A stretch of DNA of 64,000 nucleotides from a virus, in the IMG/VR virus record IMGVR_UViG_3300021963_000021, positions 186,001-250,000 of that record; one strand, written 5' to 3'. Positions within the stretch are counted from its first letter, which is position 1. Each line of letters opens with the position of its first letter. Under the pieces are notes generated by a model, which worked only from the letters and a program-made list of their open reading frames with translations, ran no database searches and was not told the origin of the DNA. Shown here piece after piece: positions 37,228 to 44,688 of this stretch. The translations under genes were made by a program, and so were the position numbers.

Positions 37228-37430
37228 TTAATTTGTTCTTTCTGTTTATACTGTCTTTTGAGCCACCACTTATAAATGGCCCAATACTCATCTATTTTAT
37301 AAGGTCTCTCACCGTATGTCAAGTGTTCTTCACAATTTTCTATCCAAATATTGTGAACCCATTTTCGGAACGGGCTGACAATCGGAAGGCTTAGGTGGTC
37401 GTCCCCAACAGTATTCACATTCTTCATCAC
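37224..37430 (-). CDS. Small W/Y-rich protein, overlapping gene
   Basis: 68 residues with FRKWVHNIWIENCEEHLTYG and YWAIYKWWLKRQY. The start is GTG 37430, which has GAGGAG 7 nt upstream. Its first 101 nt overlap the zinc-ribbon gene in another frame. Both frames look coding. Unknown function. Confidence 0.5.
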   Translation of the reverse strand: MMKNVNTVGDDHLSLPIVSPFRKWVHNIWIENCEEHLTYGERPYKIDEYWAIYKWWLKRQYKQKEQIK

Positions 37431-37539
37431 CGCATTTCTCCTCTAACCATTTATCACAGGTTGGACAATAGTGAGCATCAGCTGTTTCTTCATAGAGATT
37501 TGGTCCGCCGCAATCGGGACAGGTCTTGTTTAAGTCCAT
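37330..37539 (-). CDS. Zinc-ribbon protein
   Basis: 69 residues with four cysteine pairs: CPDC (8-11), CPTC (28-31), C...C (38/43) and C at 46. This indicates one or two zinc sites. The last ~25 residues overlap the following gene in a different frame. Coupled to the W-rich gene upstream. Confidence 0.6.
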   Translation of the reverse strand: MDLNKTCPDCGGPNLYEETADAHYCPTCDKWLEEKCGDEECEYCWGRPPKPSDCQPVPKMGSQYLDRKL

Positions 37540-38363
37540 AGACCGTGACGCACTTTGATTAATCGAATCATCATTTGTTCGTCTTCTTTCTCGTAGTCGG
37601 CTTCAATCTTACGAAGCAACTTGTGAGCTTTGTCGCTCATTTTTTTGAGTTCGGGACTCTTGTCGTTGCTCCAGCTTAGGCGACCACCGTTGGCTGCTCG
37701 ACTTGCTTCACAATAGTCAGACCAACCACTTGCTTCATATGGGTCTGGTCTGTTGCGGTAAGTTTGTGTCCACCAGGTGTACAGATCTAGGATTTCTTGT
37801 GCTTTGATAGCTTGTGGTGTAAGTTGACCTAGATTTTTTGAATCAGGACCGACTTCATCTTCCTTCCAACGTAGGTTGCGTTGCCATTCGAGATTGTCTA
37901 ATCCTGCCTGTGGACAGCGCCATGTGCGTACACGCCACCAACCGACTGCCCACCAAGGCATGTTGTACTTAGGTCTTTCTTCGGGACTCCATGCTAGATG
38001 CCACCATGCTAGTTCGACTTCGACAAAGTCTTGTAGTTCGTTAAACAGGCATGGTAGGAATCTATTTCCCACATCACACCACACACCGGGCTCAATGTCG
38101 CGAGGGTGAGCGGTAAGAGCATTTGTTTTGGTAATGAAACGATTATTGATGTAATATTTTACAGCATAAAGTTTGTCCGGCACAAAGTAGACAACTTTTT
38201 GTAAGATGTCTAATCCTTCTTCTGCTAACCACCAACGAATGGGATATGCGGCTTTGGCTCTGGCTTCCCATTCGTGCCATTCTTCACTGGTGCCACACTT
38301 TAGCTTCGTGGTTCCACGTAGCCAGTCAGCAAATTTTGAACAGGTCCAATAATGGTTGCGCAT
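37530..38363 (-). CDS. Conserved tryptophan-rich phage protein
   Basis: 277 residues with an unusually high tryptophan content (about 20 W). The N-terminus is MRNHYWTCSKFADWLRGT and the region VKYYINNRF..KTNALTAHP is distinctive. I associate this type with T4-like phages but know no function. No membrane or signal segment. It is the first gene after the consensus promoter at 38391-38419 and so likely early. Confidence 0.6.
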   Translation of the reverse strand: MRNHYWTCSKFADWLRGTTKLKCGTSEEWHEWEARAKAAYPIRWWLAEEGLDILQKVVYFVPDKLYAVKYYINNRFITKTNALTAHPRDIEPGVWCDVGNRFLPCLFNELQDFVEVELAWWHLAWSPEERPKYNMPWWAVGWWRVRTWRCPQAGLDNLEWQRNLRWKEDEVGPDSKNLGQLTPQAIKAQEILDLYTWWTQTYRNRPDPYEASGWSDYCEASRAANGGRLSWSNDKSPELKKMSDKAHKLLRKIEADYEKEDEQMMIRLIKVRHGLWT

Positions 38364-38390
38364 GTTATTTCTTTCGAGTGATTAAACTTA

Positions 38391-38419
38391 ATTATATGAT
38401 CTTTGAAAAACTTTGTCAA
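38391..38419 (-). promoter_or_regulatory. Consensus sigma-70 promoter
   Basis: TTGACA (38414-38419), 17-nt spacer, TATAAT (38391-38396). It starts the early run of genes from 38363 leftward; the -35 overlaps the end of the DUF2061-like gene. Confidence 0.85.
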
Positions 38420-38625
38420 GAGGCGTCAGTCTTACCCCATTTGATTTTTAACCAAATTCTTTCATGTATATAATAATCTACACTCAAAAGAATATGTAAG
38501 ACTGTGGCGAAACCTGTAGCCTGTCCAATACTGCCTGTGAATAGATAGGTATAGAATATTGTGAATAACCATGCCGTGATACGATAGCTGATCATTCGTG
38601 CGATAGTTCTTTTATGTGTTTCCAT
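38416..38625 (-). CDS. DUF2061-like membrane protein
   Basis: 69 residues with the DUF2061 pattern: a basic start (KRTIARMISYRI), two membrane helices (WLFTIFYTYLFTGS and TGFATVLHILLS), and the motif YYIHERIW near the end. Family members are small inner-membrane proteins of unknown role. ATG 38625 overlaps the stop of the gene upstream. Confidence 0.75.
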   Translation of the reverse strand: METHKRTIARMISYRITAWLFTIFYTYLFTGSIGQATGFATVLHILLSVDYYIHERIWLKIKWGKTDAS

Positions 38626-39005
38626 TATATTTTCCTCTGGTATCCTGCTAGATTGAGTAACACGCTGTATTGCTCGTAGGCTTTTCTTACAGCTTCGTTA
38701 GTTTGTCTAAAGTGAGATTCTTCTCTTTCTTTTTCCATTAGCATATCGAACAGGTCTCTAGGAGCATCGGCTCTTCTATGATTAAAGAAACGATTCTCCA
38801 TTTCTACTAGAGTTTTTAATCTGCTTTCCGGAATTTGTAGAGTATAGAGTTTTTCAGTTTGATACTCGATCATGTCATCTCTAATGATCGCAGCATTTGT
38901 GGGCTCAGTGAAAAAAGTCGGAGGATGGTATCTAGCATACCTCCCTGTGTCGTTTACTATTTTTACTTCGTAGTTTTTACAAAAGTCTTGTAGATCTTGT
39001 TTCAT
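38625..39005 (-). CDS. Conserved phage protein, unknown
   Basis: 126 residues, predominantly helical and charged. No recognised motif. Coupled by single-base stop/start overlaps (TAATG) on both sides. Confidence 0.5.
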   Translation of the reverse strand: MKQDLQDFCKNYEVKIVNDTGRYARYHPPTFFTEPTNAAIIRDDMIEYQTEKLYTLQIPESRLKTLVEMENRFFNHRRADAPRDLFDMLMEKEREESHFRQTNEAVRKAYEQYSVLLNLAGYQRKI

Positions 39006-39493
39006 TAATCCCTCTTAAGGATATCCATGAGCTTTTGCTTTTCTTCGATATCTTTGACCATATCGTCATACTGCTTTTTTAAATCTCTTAGCTTGTCCCA
39101 TTTTTCTTCAAGATCGGGCCTGCCGTATAAGATAGCCAGTCGTTCTTCCATCTTGTCCATGAACTCTTTAAGACTCTTCCTGCCGATTTTAATATCAGCA
39201 CTTTCGTCTAGATCGAGACCATCGCCAGTGATCTTTACAGTTCCGTTGCTATTACTAACGCCTGTACCGGTAGTAGACCATTGGACTGGGCTATAGGTAA
39301 ATGATGTACCTGTGCCAATGGTATAGGTTGTACCTGAACCGTAATAAGGAGATGATGTAACAGTACCACCAACAGTAGAGCTAGCACTTCCTGAATACTT
39401 ACCTAGGTCTATAGTAATAGGAGAAATCGTATCGGTAGTGTTATCGCTACTGCTGATGGTTATGATATCATCCGTGAAAGATGATTCGGCCAT
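39005..39493 (-). CDS. Low-complexity plus coiled-coil protein
   Basis: The start is placed at ATG 39493 (MAESSFTDD), just after the stop of the upstream gene at 39501; a longer frame from 39550 would overlap it. 162 residues: an S/T/G-rich first half (TISSSDNTTDTISP, YYGSGTTYTIGTGT), then DGLDLDESADIKIGRKSL and a C-terminal coiled coil. It may be a virion-associated protein. Confidence 0.5.
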   Translation of the reverse strand: MAESSFTDDIITISSSDNTTDTISPITIDLGKYSGSASSTVGGTVTSSPYYGSGTTYTIGTGTSFTYSPVQWSTTGTGVSNSNGTVKITGDGLDLDESADIKIGRKSLKEFMDKMEERLAILYGRPDLEEKWDKLRDLKKQYDDMVKDIEEKQKLMDILKRD

Positions 39494-39500
39494 ATTTTTC

Positions 39501-39695
39501 TTACTTGGCTTTCGCTTCTTTGCGGGCATTCTTCTCTGCTGTGATTTCATTTCTGCGAGCCTTCACTAGCTTACCTACTTCGGCTAACGCCTTACGTGAA
39601 CGTGTACCTGCTGCTGAGTTACCACCTGTGAACTTGGCATCTTCTGCTAAGAAAGATTCAAATGCTGATTTTAATGCTTCTACTGTGTTTGACAT
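39501..39695 (-). CDS. Small basic histone-like protein
   Basis: 64 residues, alanine- and lysine-rich (SRKALAEVGKLVKARRNEIT, EKNARKEAKAK) with an N-terminal helix. Possible DNA- or RNA-binding protein. No family recognised with certainty. Confidence 0.5.
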   Translation of the reverse strand: MSNTVEALKSAFESFLAEDAKFTGGNSAAGTRSRKALAEVGKLVKARRNEITAEKNARKEAKAK

Positions 39696-39738
39696 AATAA
39701 TTCCTTTTGTTTATGTGTCTTTTACTTATGATACTAAT

Positions 39739-39849
39739 TGGTGTGGCCGGTAGGATTCGAACCTACAAAGACGGCGGCTATGCCTGTGTCCCTTTCCCGG
39801 GTGCGTTTCACAACGGACTGGAGGTCTACCATGTTCCACTCACGGCCAC
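39739..39849 (-). tRNA. Oversized tRNA-like gene, anticodon unclear
   Basis: The 7-bp acceptor stem (GTGGCCG/CGGCCAC), a perfect T arm (GTAGG-TTCGAAT-CCTAC) and an encoded CCA are all present. The remaining ~75 nt do not fold into ordinary D and anticodon arms, and the total length is 111 nt. Candidate anticodon loops include CTCCAGT (CCA, Trp) and TTGTGAA (GTG, His), but neither has a good 5-bp stem. It could contain a short insertion or be a tRNA mimic. It lies apart from the main tRNA cluster. Confidence 0.55.
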
Positions 39850-39910
39850 AATAATAGTGTAACACAATACTATGTAGTAGAACAAGACACCGGCATAGAA
39901 ATTATAGCCA

Positions 39911-39935
39911 AAAGAAAGCCCGCCGGAGCGGGCTT
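39911..39935 (-). terminator. Terminator after the AhpD gene
   Basis: An 8-bp perfect stem (AAGCCCGC/GCGGGCTT) with loop CGGA (39916-39935), followed on the minus strand by TCTTTT. Confidence 0.75.
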
Positions 39936-39940
39936 GAGTT

Positions 39941-40453
39941 TTAAGCGTTTAATACTTTTGCCAAACTGTTAATCACTGCGGCAATACGACCAATGTCACG
40001 AAGTTGGTCAACAGAGTAACCTTCCTTCTTGAGTGTTTCATAATGCGCCTTAACACAGAAATGGCACTTGCCAACGATGCTGGCAGCTAGACTATAGGAC
40101 TCAAAACGAGCCTTAGTTGTGCCGCCATGATTAGCAATAGCGTTCATGCGCAGTTGCGGAGGTATACCTTCTAAATCGCCGCCGACCATTTCAACATATG
40201 GGTACCATACATTGTTCTGTGCCATTAGCGAACCTGCGGTCATAGCAGCATCACGTTCTTTCTCATCAGTAATGTTGCTCATGATATAAGAAATTAACTT
40301 TCCGTTACCAGTTGACATAGCAGCGGCAAGTGCGCAACCTTCTGCTTCTTCTACTGGCAGTGTGCTACGTTTGATAACAGCATCCAGATTTAGTTTTGTG
40401 TCCTTGGCATATTCTGGCAAGCCTTCTTTAAGTGCGTCTACCCACTGTGTCAT
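39941..40453 (-). CDS. ahpD: AhpD alkylhydroperoxidase
   Basis: 170 residues, closely following Mycobacterium-type AhpD. Catalytic residues keep the same numbering: Glu118 (RFESYS), Cys130 and Cys133 (CHFC) and His137. AhpD reduces the disulfide of AhpC, using lipoyl or other thiol donors, and has weak peroxidase activity itself. It forms an operon with ahpC (40863-41402) and an SGNH-like gene between them, with ATGA coupling at 40450, and ends at a strong terminator. Confidence 0.93.
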   Translation of the reverse strand: MTQWVDALKEGLPEYAKDTKLNLDAVIKRSTLPVEEAEGCALAAAMSTGNGKLISYIMSNITDEKERDAAMTAGSLMAQNNVWYPYVEMVGGDLEGIPPQLRMNAIANHGGTTKARFESYSLAASIVGKCHFCVKAHYETLKKEGYSVDQLRDIGRIAAVINSLAKVLNA

Positions 40454-40863
40454 CGTGTCTGTTCTCCTAGAATTTTATAACCCTTCCCAGTAGGATGGAT
40501 TCCGTCTTTGCTCATATGTGCTTCAGGCCTTGGAAGAACTGTGTCACCGTATTCTTTAGCAATGCGTTCGATAGCATCTTGAGGTATAGGCTTACGTTCT
40601 TTACCAGGACTGATCCAAAAAACACGATCAGCTTTTATTTCTGATCGCATCTTTCGTAGCTCATGTTCGGTTTTTACACCTTTATGATCGTTGGCACCCA
40701 AACTTACAATTACGGTCTTAGAGGGTTGAGCAGAAGCCTTGGCTAGATAATCTTTATTCCATTGCCAACTATTCCATCCACCTTTAGCATAACTTACACA
40801 TTCGGGACGAGCCATCGAAGTTCCAACTGCGATGCTGTCGCCAATAATCATACAATCGAGCAT
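40450..40863 (-). CDS. SGNH/GDSL hydrolase-like protein
   Basis: 137 residues. Block I GDSIAVG carries the candidate nucleophile Ser; LGANDH corresponds to block III (GxND). The C-terminal DGIHPTGKGY gives the D-x-x-H pair (block V). The usual SGNH catalytic residues are therefore present in a short protein. It could deacetylate or hydrolyse a sugar ester. Its placement between ahpC and ahpD, with overlaps at both ends, is unexpected for a redox operon. Confidence 0.75.
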   Translation of the reverse strand: MLDCMIIGDSIAVGTSMARPECVSYAKGGWNSWQWNKDYLAKASAQPSKTVIVSLGANDHKGVKTEHELRKMRSEIKADRVFWISPGKERKPIPQDAIERIAKEYGDTVLPRPEAHMSKDGIHPTGKGYKILGEQTR

Positions 40864-41402
40864 TATAGGGTTTCTCCTCCGACTGTGCGGTTACAAGCAC
40901 ATAGTTCGCCAGTTTGTAGCGCATCCAATACACGAAGTGTTTCTTCTGGGCTACGACCAACGTTCAAGTTGTTGACAGTAACGTGTTGGATAACGTTGTC
41001 TGGGTCAACAATGAATGTTGCGCGAAGTGCAGCGCCTGCTGGCCAATAAAACACGCCTAGCTGATGTACCAGACTCTTTTCACTGCGCTGTGTGTCAGCA
41101 AACTGAGTATGTGTGATCTTTTGTAGATCTGCGTGTGCTTTCTGCCATGCTACTTTACAGAACTCATTGTCTGTGCTACCTGTGAGCAATACAGCGTCAC
41201 GGTCAGCAAAGTCTGATGTAAGTTTGTCATAGGCTACGATTTCTGTAGGACATACAAATGTAAAATCCTTTGGGTAGTAAACGATTACTTTCCACTTGCC
41301 TTCAAATGACTTTTCGGTAATGTCAAAGAAAGCATCTTCTGGTTGTCCAGGCTTGACACCTGTGATTACAAACGGTTCTAATTGATCGCCAACTGTTTTC
41401 AT
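40863..41402 (-). CDS. ahpC: AhpC-type 2-Cys peroxiredoxin
   Basis: 179 residues. The peroxidatic Cys51 sits in DFTFVCPTEI. The C-terminus GELCACNR carries Cys168 and Cys170, the three-cysteine arrangement of mycobacterial AhpC, which is recycled by AhpD rather than AhpF. It would reduce hydrogen peroxide and organic peroxides. Strong SD (AAGGAG, 7 nt). The promoter region upstream contains a 22-bp palindrome, suggesting regulation. First gene of the ahpC-SGNH-ahpD operon. Confidence 0.95.
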   Translation of the reverse strand: MKTVGDQLEPFVITGVKPGQPEDAFFDITEKSFEGKWKVIVYYPKDFTFVCPTEIVAYDKLTSDFADRDAVLLTGSTDNEFCKVAWQKAHADLQKITHTQFADTQRSEKSLVHQLGVFYWPAGAALRATFIVDPDNVIQHVTVNNLNVGRSPEETLRVLDALQTGELCACNRTVGGETL

Positions 41403-41426
41403 TTTATCTCCTTGTGTGTGTTGAAA

Positions 41427-41455
41427 ACTATACAGAACATAATATTCTATGTTCT
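41427..41455 (-). promoter_or_regulatory. ahpC promoter with palindromic operator
   Basis: The -10 is TGTATAGT (TATAGT at 41427-41432). The -35 region is poor and lies within an inverted repeat AGAACATA-N6-TATGTTCT (41434-41455). A perfect 8-bp palindrome replacing the -35 suggests an activator or repressor site; the regulator is unknown. Confidence 0.5.
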
Positions 41456-41537
41456 AATTGTACATTTATTTAAACTATTAATCAAGCAGATTAATAGATT
41501 TTTTTAAAAAATATTTCTATAACGCTTATTGAAAAAA

Positions 41538-42098
41538 TCAATTACGATCGGTGTAATTGTAGTTGACCATAATGCCCCAACTTTCTTCTAGACGTTTTGA
41601 GCTTTGGTCAGCATTGAAATTCACAGACTGTAATTGAGCACCATTGCCAAGATGGAAACGAGCAACTGGATCTTTGCGTGTTTCTATAAACTCGCGGATC
41701 TGTTCTTCTGTCGGAACTTCGCTAAAATGCTTGCGAAGACTTGGAATAGGACTCAGCGTATATAACTGTTCGATGCCTTCTCTGCGGCAATATCTGAGAG
41801 CTTCTTGTATGATGTCAACGCCCACGCCCGCGGCTGCTCCGGGTAAACGGAACACGGTATAGAACATAGCTACTAGTTTTTGTTGACTTGGAGTTAGTAT
41901 GTCATTGACGCTGCGATTCATATGATCAGAGAGTTTGGCGCAGACTAGTGCCATTGGAGTACCTTGTTCTTCTAACGCAAATACAGTTCGACCGTCTACT
42001 AAACGATCTTCAATGGATATTCCTGGATGTACAGGATCCAATTCTAAAAACTTCAACCATTCTGAGTTAAACCCAGGATCACCAAGACGAACTAACAT
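41538..42098 (-). CDS. Malonyl-CoA decarboxylase-like protein, short
   Basis: The start is set at ATG 42098 (SD GGAG, 8 nt); 186 residues. The C-terminal half matches the catalytic (acetyltransferase-fold) domain of malonyl-CoA decarboxylase: TLSPIPSLRKHF, DPVARFHLGNGAQL and ESWGIMVNYNY. The key His of HLGNGA is kept. Full enzymes are about 400-460 residues and have a helical N-terminal domain, which is missing here. It may act on an acyl-CoA or have lost activity. Preceded by a late promoter element at 42123. Confidence 0.7.
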   Translation of the reverse strand: MLVRLGDPGFNSEWLKFLELDPVHPGISIEDRLVDGRTVFALEEQGTPMALVCAKLSDHMNRSVNDILTPSQQKLVAMFYTVFRLPGAAAGVGVDIIQEALRYCRREGIEQLYTLSPIPSLRKHFSEVPTEEQIREFIETRKDPVARFHLGNGAQLQSVNFNADQSSKRLEESWGIMVNYNYTDRN

Positions 42099-42122
42099 TT
42101 TATTCTCCAATCATAATATGCG

Positions 42123-42129
42123 TATTTAT
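42123..42129 (-). promoter_or_regulatory. T4-type late promoter element
   Basis: ATAAATA followed by CGCA. The predicted start near 42117 gives a 19-nt leader with the GGAG for ATG 42098. Confidence 0.45.
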
Positions 42130-42146
42130 TCATAGGAATAAAAACC

Positions 42147-42172
42147 AAAAAAAAAGGACCCGAAGGTCCTTT
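42147..42172 (-). terminator. Terminator after the RNA repair operon
   Basis: Stem AAAGGACC/GGTCCTTT with a TTCG tetraloop on the minus strand (42153-42172), followed by a run of T. It ends the transcript of the gene at 42182. Confidence 0.8.
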
Positions 42173-42181
42173 GAACCTACA

Positions 42182-42394
42182 TCATTTTGATGATAGCAGA
42201 TCTTGAGCTTGTCGTACTTCGTTTTCTAAGTACTCAATTCTTGCTGCCGCTTCGTCTAACAAAGTGGCTATTTTATCTGGTGCGCCTTCTTCTACGCTCT
42301 TACGACCAGGAATTTGTCTCCTAATTTCAGCTCGCTTACGAAGTCGAAACACCAGACTCTGCTCGCTAACGGGCAGGTGGCTTTCATCTTTCAT
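42182..42394 (-). CDS. Small coiled-coil protein
   Basis: 70 residues with a basic middle (RLRKRAEIRRQI) and a C-terminal coiled coil (LLDEAAARIEYLENEVRQAQ). Coupled to the RNA ligase gene (ATGA at 42391-42394) and followed by a terminator. No family recognised. Confidence 0.5.
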   Translation of the reverse strand: MKDESHLPVSEQSLVFRLRKRAEIRRQIPGRKSVEEGAPDKIATLLDEAAARIEYLENEVRQAQDLLSSK

Positions 42395-43281
42395 ATCCTC
42401 TCCATAAAGTTTCTAACCCAGGCCAGACGAGCTTGCTCGTCCATGGCTGTGTATTCAACAATGTTGGCACGGATAGCATCTACTAGTGGATAGTATTCTT
42501 CGTCTAGTTGGTGCTTGATATCTTTGTTCAAGTCCACTAACTTGTCTGTACGTGGATTGCGAGCAACCCATTTTGAAGTCAAGTAGTAAGGGCTCTTGAT
42601 CTTAGCACTCACACCATCTTCTGTATAGAATACATAACCTTCGTGTTTACATTCCTTGGCCATTGCTGATAGTCGTGCCATGTTAGTTGTTACACTTTCT
42701 GGCACAAAGCATCCTAGCACACGACTCATTTCCATTAACATGAACGGATCATGTTCGACTATAGAGTTCCATTTGTTTTCACGATAGCCTAGGATGTACA
42801 TGCCTTCCTTTTCAGGAACGATATGCGGGTCGTTACGGTGAACGCACTCAAACATAAATGTATATCCTTGCCAACGATCACACAAGTCAAAATACTTTGT
42901 TTCGTCGATCAGTTCACGTGCCATTTTAACATAGTCGCTGTCTGTGCTACCAGTAGTAGACACCAACAGTTTGCCGTTATGATAAGTCATAGCAACCATG
43001 AATCCGTTGACTTTACGAAATGCTGTAACTTTGGTTTCTGGAGCAAGCACTGGTGCTTCCTTTTCGATGCCATAGTTATAGATTTTAGTAAATGGGTATG
43101 TCACTAGATTGAAGTCAGTGTCTACAATGGATCCACGACATTCCGCAATAAAGGGATTCCACAGACTATCGTAGAACACTTTCTTCTTGTATTTGAGCAC
43201 GTAGATACCTTCACCAGCTTCTTTCATATTAACTAGGTTGCTGGTTTCTACATACTCCTTCAGCTCATCTTTAAACATCAT
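42391..43281 (-). CDS. RNA ligase, T4 Rnl1 family
   Basis: 296 residues. Nucleotidyl-transfer motif I is AFRKVNG (KxxG, with Lys as the AMP acceptor). Further motifs are YTFMFECVHRNDPHIV (IIIa), EGYVFYTEDG (IV) and AKIKSPYY (V). T4 Rnl1 seals tRNA broken in the anticodon loop by host nucleases. The C-terminal domain is present but shorter than in T4. It is the last of a phosphoesterase-kinase-ligase gene set with ATGA coupling to the kinase. Confidence 0.88.
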   Translation of the reverse strand: MMFKDELKEYVETSNLVNMKEAGEGIYVLKYKKKVFYDSLWNPFIAECRGSIVDTDFNLVTYPFTKIYNYGIEKEAPVLAPETKVTAFRKVNGFMVAMTYHNGKLLVSTTGSTDSDYVKMARELIDETKYFDLCDRWQGYTFMFECVHRNDPHIVPEKEGMYILGYRENKWNSIVEHDPFMLMEMSRVLGCFVPESVTTNMARLSAMAKECKHEGYVFYTEDGVSAKIKSPYYLTSKWVARNPRTDKLVDLNKDIKHQLDEEYYPLVDAIRANIVEYTAMDEQARLAWVRNFMERI

Positions 43282-43739
43282 GTTCTCCAGATTTCTTTAT
43301 AGCCTTCTTCTTCAGTTGGCCATTCAAAATTATCAATCATGCTGCGGACAACATGATCGGGGATTGATTTGCCAGGGCGGCTAGCCAAACGACGAGCGTG
43401 TTCTTCGGCAGACGGAGTAGGAAAGACCACAGCGATGTGCCAGTAGTCGGGTAACATACGGAACTTTCTAGCACGACTTTTTACAGTTGTGTTAGTTTGG
43501 TCCCAAATGATATCTCGACCTGCGGCCCTAGCACGAACTACAGCGCGAGTCATTAGACGAACAGCACGTGGCATTACTTCGTCAAAGACTTCGTTGTAGG
43601 TCTTGCCTAGGCGTTTAGCAAACTTTTCTACATAGACATCGGTGGAAATATATTCCATACCTACTGCCCAGGTTTGGCCTGCCAGCCATGTAGTTTTGCC
43701 ACTAGCCGGCACTCCAACTAAAATATATGCTTTAGCCAT
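43278..43739 (-). CDS. Polynucleotide-kinase-like P-loop kinase
   Basis: 153 residues. Walker A GVPASGKTT at residues 8-16, a D..N segment (IIWDQTNTT) and a lid with R residues (ARRLASRPGK) match T4 PNK-type 5'-kinases; the phosphatase domain of T4 Pnkp is absent. It would phosphorylate 5'-OH RNA ends before ligation. It is coupled to the phosphoesterase gene (8-nt overlap) and the ligase gene. Confidence 0.82.
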   Translation of the reverse strand: MAKAYILVGVPASGKTTWLAGQTWAVGMEYISTDVYVEKFAKRLGKTYNEVFDEVMPRAVRLMTRAVVRARAAGRDIIWDQTNTTVKSRARKFRMLPDYWHIAVVFPTPSAEEHARRLASRPGKSIPDHVVRSMIDNFEWPTEEEGYKEIWRT

Positions 43740-44280
43740 GATGTGATTTTACCTCTCCGGTCATTGCGTCTGCGATTGCACGTTCCATAGTAACAGCGAT
43801 CATTCCTGTCGCATCCATGCCCATATCACGACAGCGATAACGTTCCATTCCACTGGTACCACCGTGTAAGTGTCCGTGGAAATGAACAGCACCTCTGTGC
43901 ATTTGATCCCATTCAGCGATAGGATAATGGAACATAACTACCCTAGTTTTTTCATATGTCATACACAAGTACGGATGTACTTCTGCGAAACAACTACGAA
44001 ACACAGGGTCGTTTAACAATTTGCGATCGTGGTTGCCCTCGATCAAAATTTTTGTACCATTTAACCGACGCATGATGTTTACTGCTTTTGCCGCAGGCAA
44101 GAACGCAACATCACCTAATATGTAGACTGTGTCTTCCGGAGCGATAGTGTTATTCCATTCCAACACCATTTGCTCGTTCATATAGTCTACATCGTTGTTA
44201 AATCTTGCTCTCGACTGTGGACAGAATTTCATGATATTGGCATGCCCAAAGTGTAAGTCACTGGTTATCCATGTAGTCAT
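43732..44280 (-). CDS. Metallophosphoesterase
   Basis: 182 residues, calcineurin-like. The metal-binding motifs are SDLHFGH (D-x-H), GDVAF (GD), EGNHDRK (GNHD) and HFHGHLHG (GHxH). Position and the neighbouring kinase and ligase suggest a 2',3'-cyclic phosphate or 3'-phosphate removing step on RNA. In bacterial Pnkp the phosphatase is also of this family. Other phosphodiesters cannot be excluded. Confidence 0.85.
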   Translation of the reverse strand: MTTWITSDLHFGHANIMKFCPQSRARFNNDVDYMNEQMVLEWNNTIAPEDTVYILGDVAFLPAAKAVNIMRRLNGTKILIEGNHDRKLLNDPVFRSCFAEVHPYLCMTYEKTRVVMFHYPIAEWDQMHRGAVHFHGHLHGGTSGMERYRCRDMGMDATGMIAVTMERAIADAMTGEVKSHHG

Positions 44281-44303
44281 AATTCGCCCTCTTTATATTT
44301 CAA

Positions 44304-44675
44304 TTATTTCTTTAAAGCTTCTAGGGTAGCAAGCATTGAAGCCCATTGTGTGCTCGGGTCTACACCTTCATTGAAGTTGTGTAGCGCCATTAGGGTTTCA
44401 AATTTGCCTTCTGGAACCTTAAAGAAAATGTTAGCATAGGTACAATCGAAGTCGTCATCGGCGTCATGGCTGTACCAAGGGTGTTCTGACATTTCGTCAA
44501 AAACATCTTCGTAACTTTCTCGGTTACCGCCACCGTTGCGAGTATGAACAACGATATAACCATCTTCTAAATAGACATTTCGAAAACGACCGAAGTCTTC
44601 TCGAGTCTTACCTAACAGAGACAAAATTTTGTCAGTGTCAGGATTCATACCAAACAGCATATTGTACAATGACAT
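44304..44675 (-). CDS. Conserved phage protein, unknown
   Basis: The start is at ATG 44675 (MSLYNMLFGM), which has GGAG upstream; an earlier frame would overlap the phosphatase gene. 123 residues, acidic, with distinctive VHTRNGGGNRESYED and HDADDDFDCTYA segments. Apparently conserved in T4-like phages, function not known to me. Confidence 0.6.
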   Translation of the reverse strand: MSLYNMLFGMNPDTDKILSLLGKTREDFGRFRNVYLEDGYIVVHTRNGGGNRESYEDVFDEMSEHPWYSHDADDDFDCTYANIFFKVPEGKFETLMALHNFNEGVDPSTQWASMLATLEALKK

Positions 44676-44688
44676 ATCGTCTCCTTTC

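Noticed and set aside
39739-39849. tmRNA
   Set aside because: Too short and without a tag frame; ends are those of a tRNA with encoded CCA.
41434-41455. OxyR, PerR or SOS box as the identity of the ahpC palindrome
   Set aside because: The palindrome does not match the known consensus of these regulators well enough to name one.
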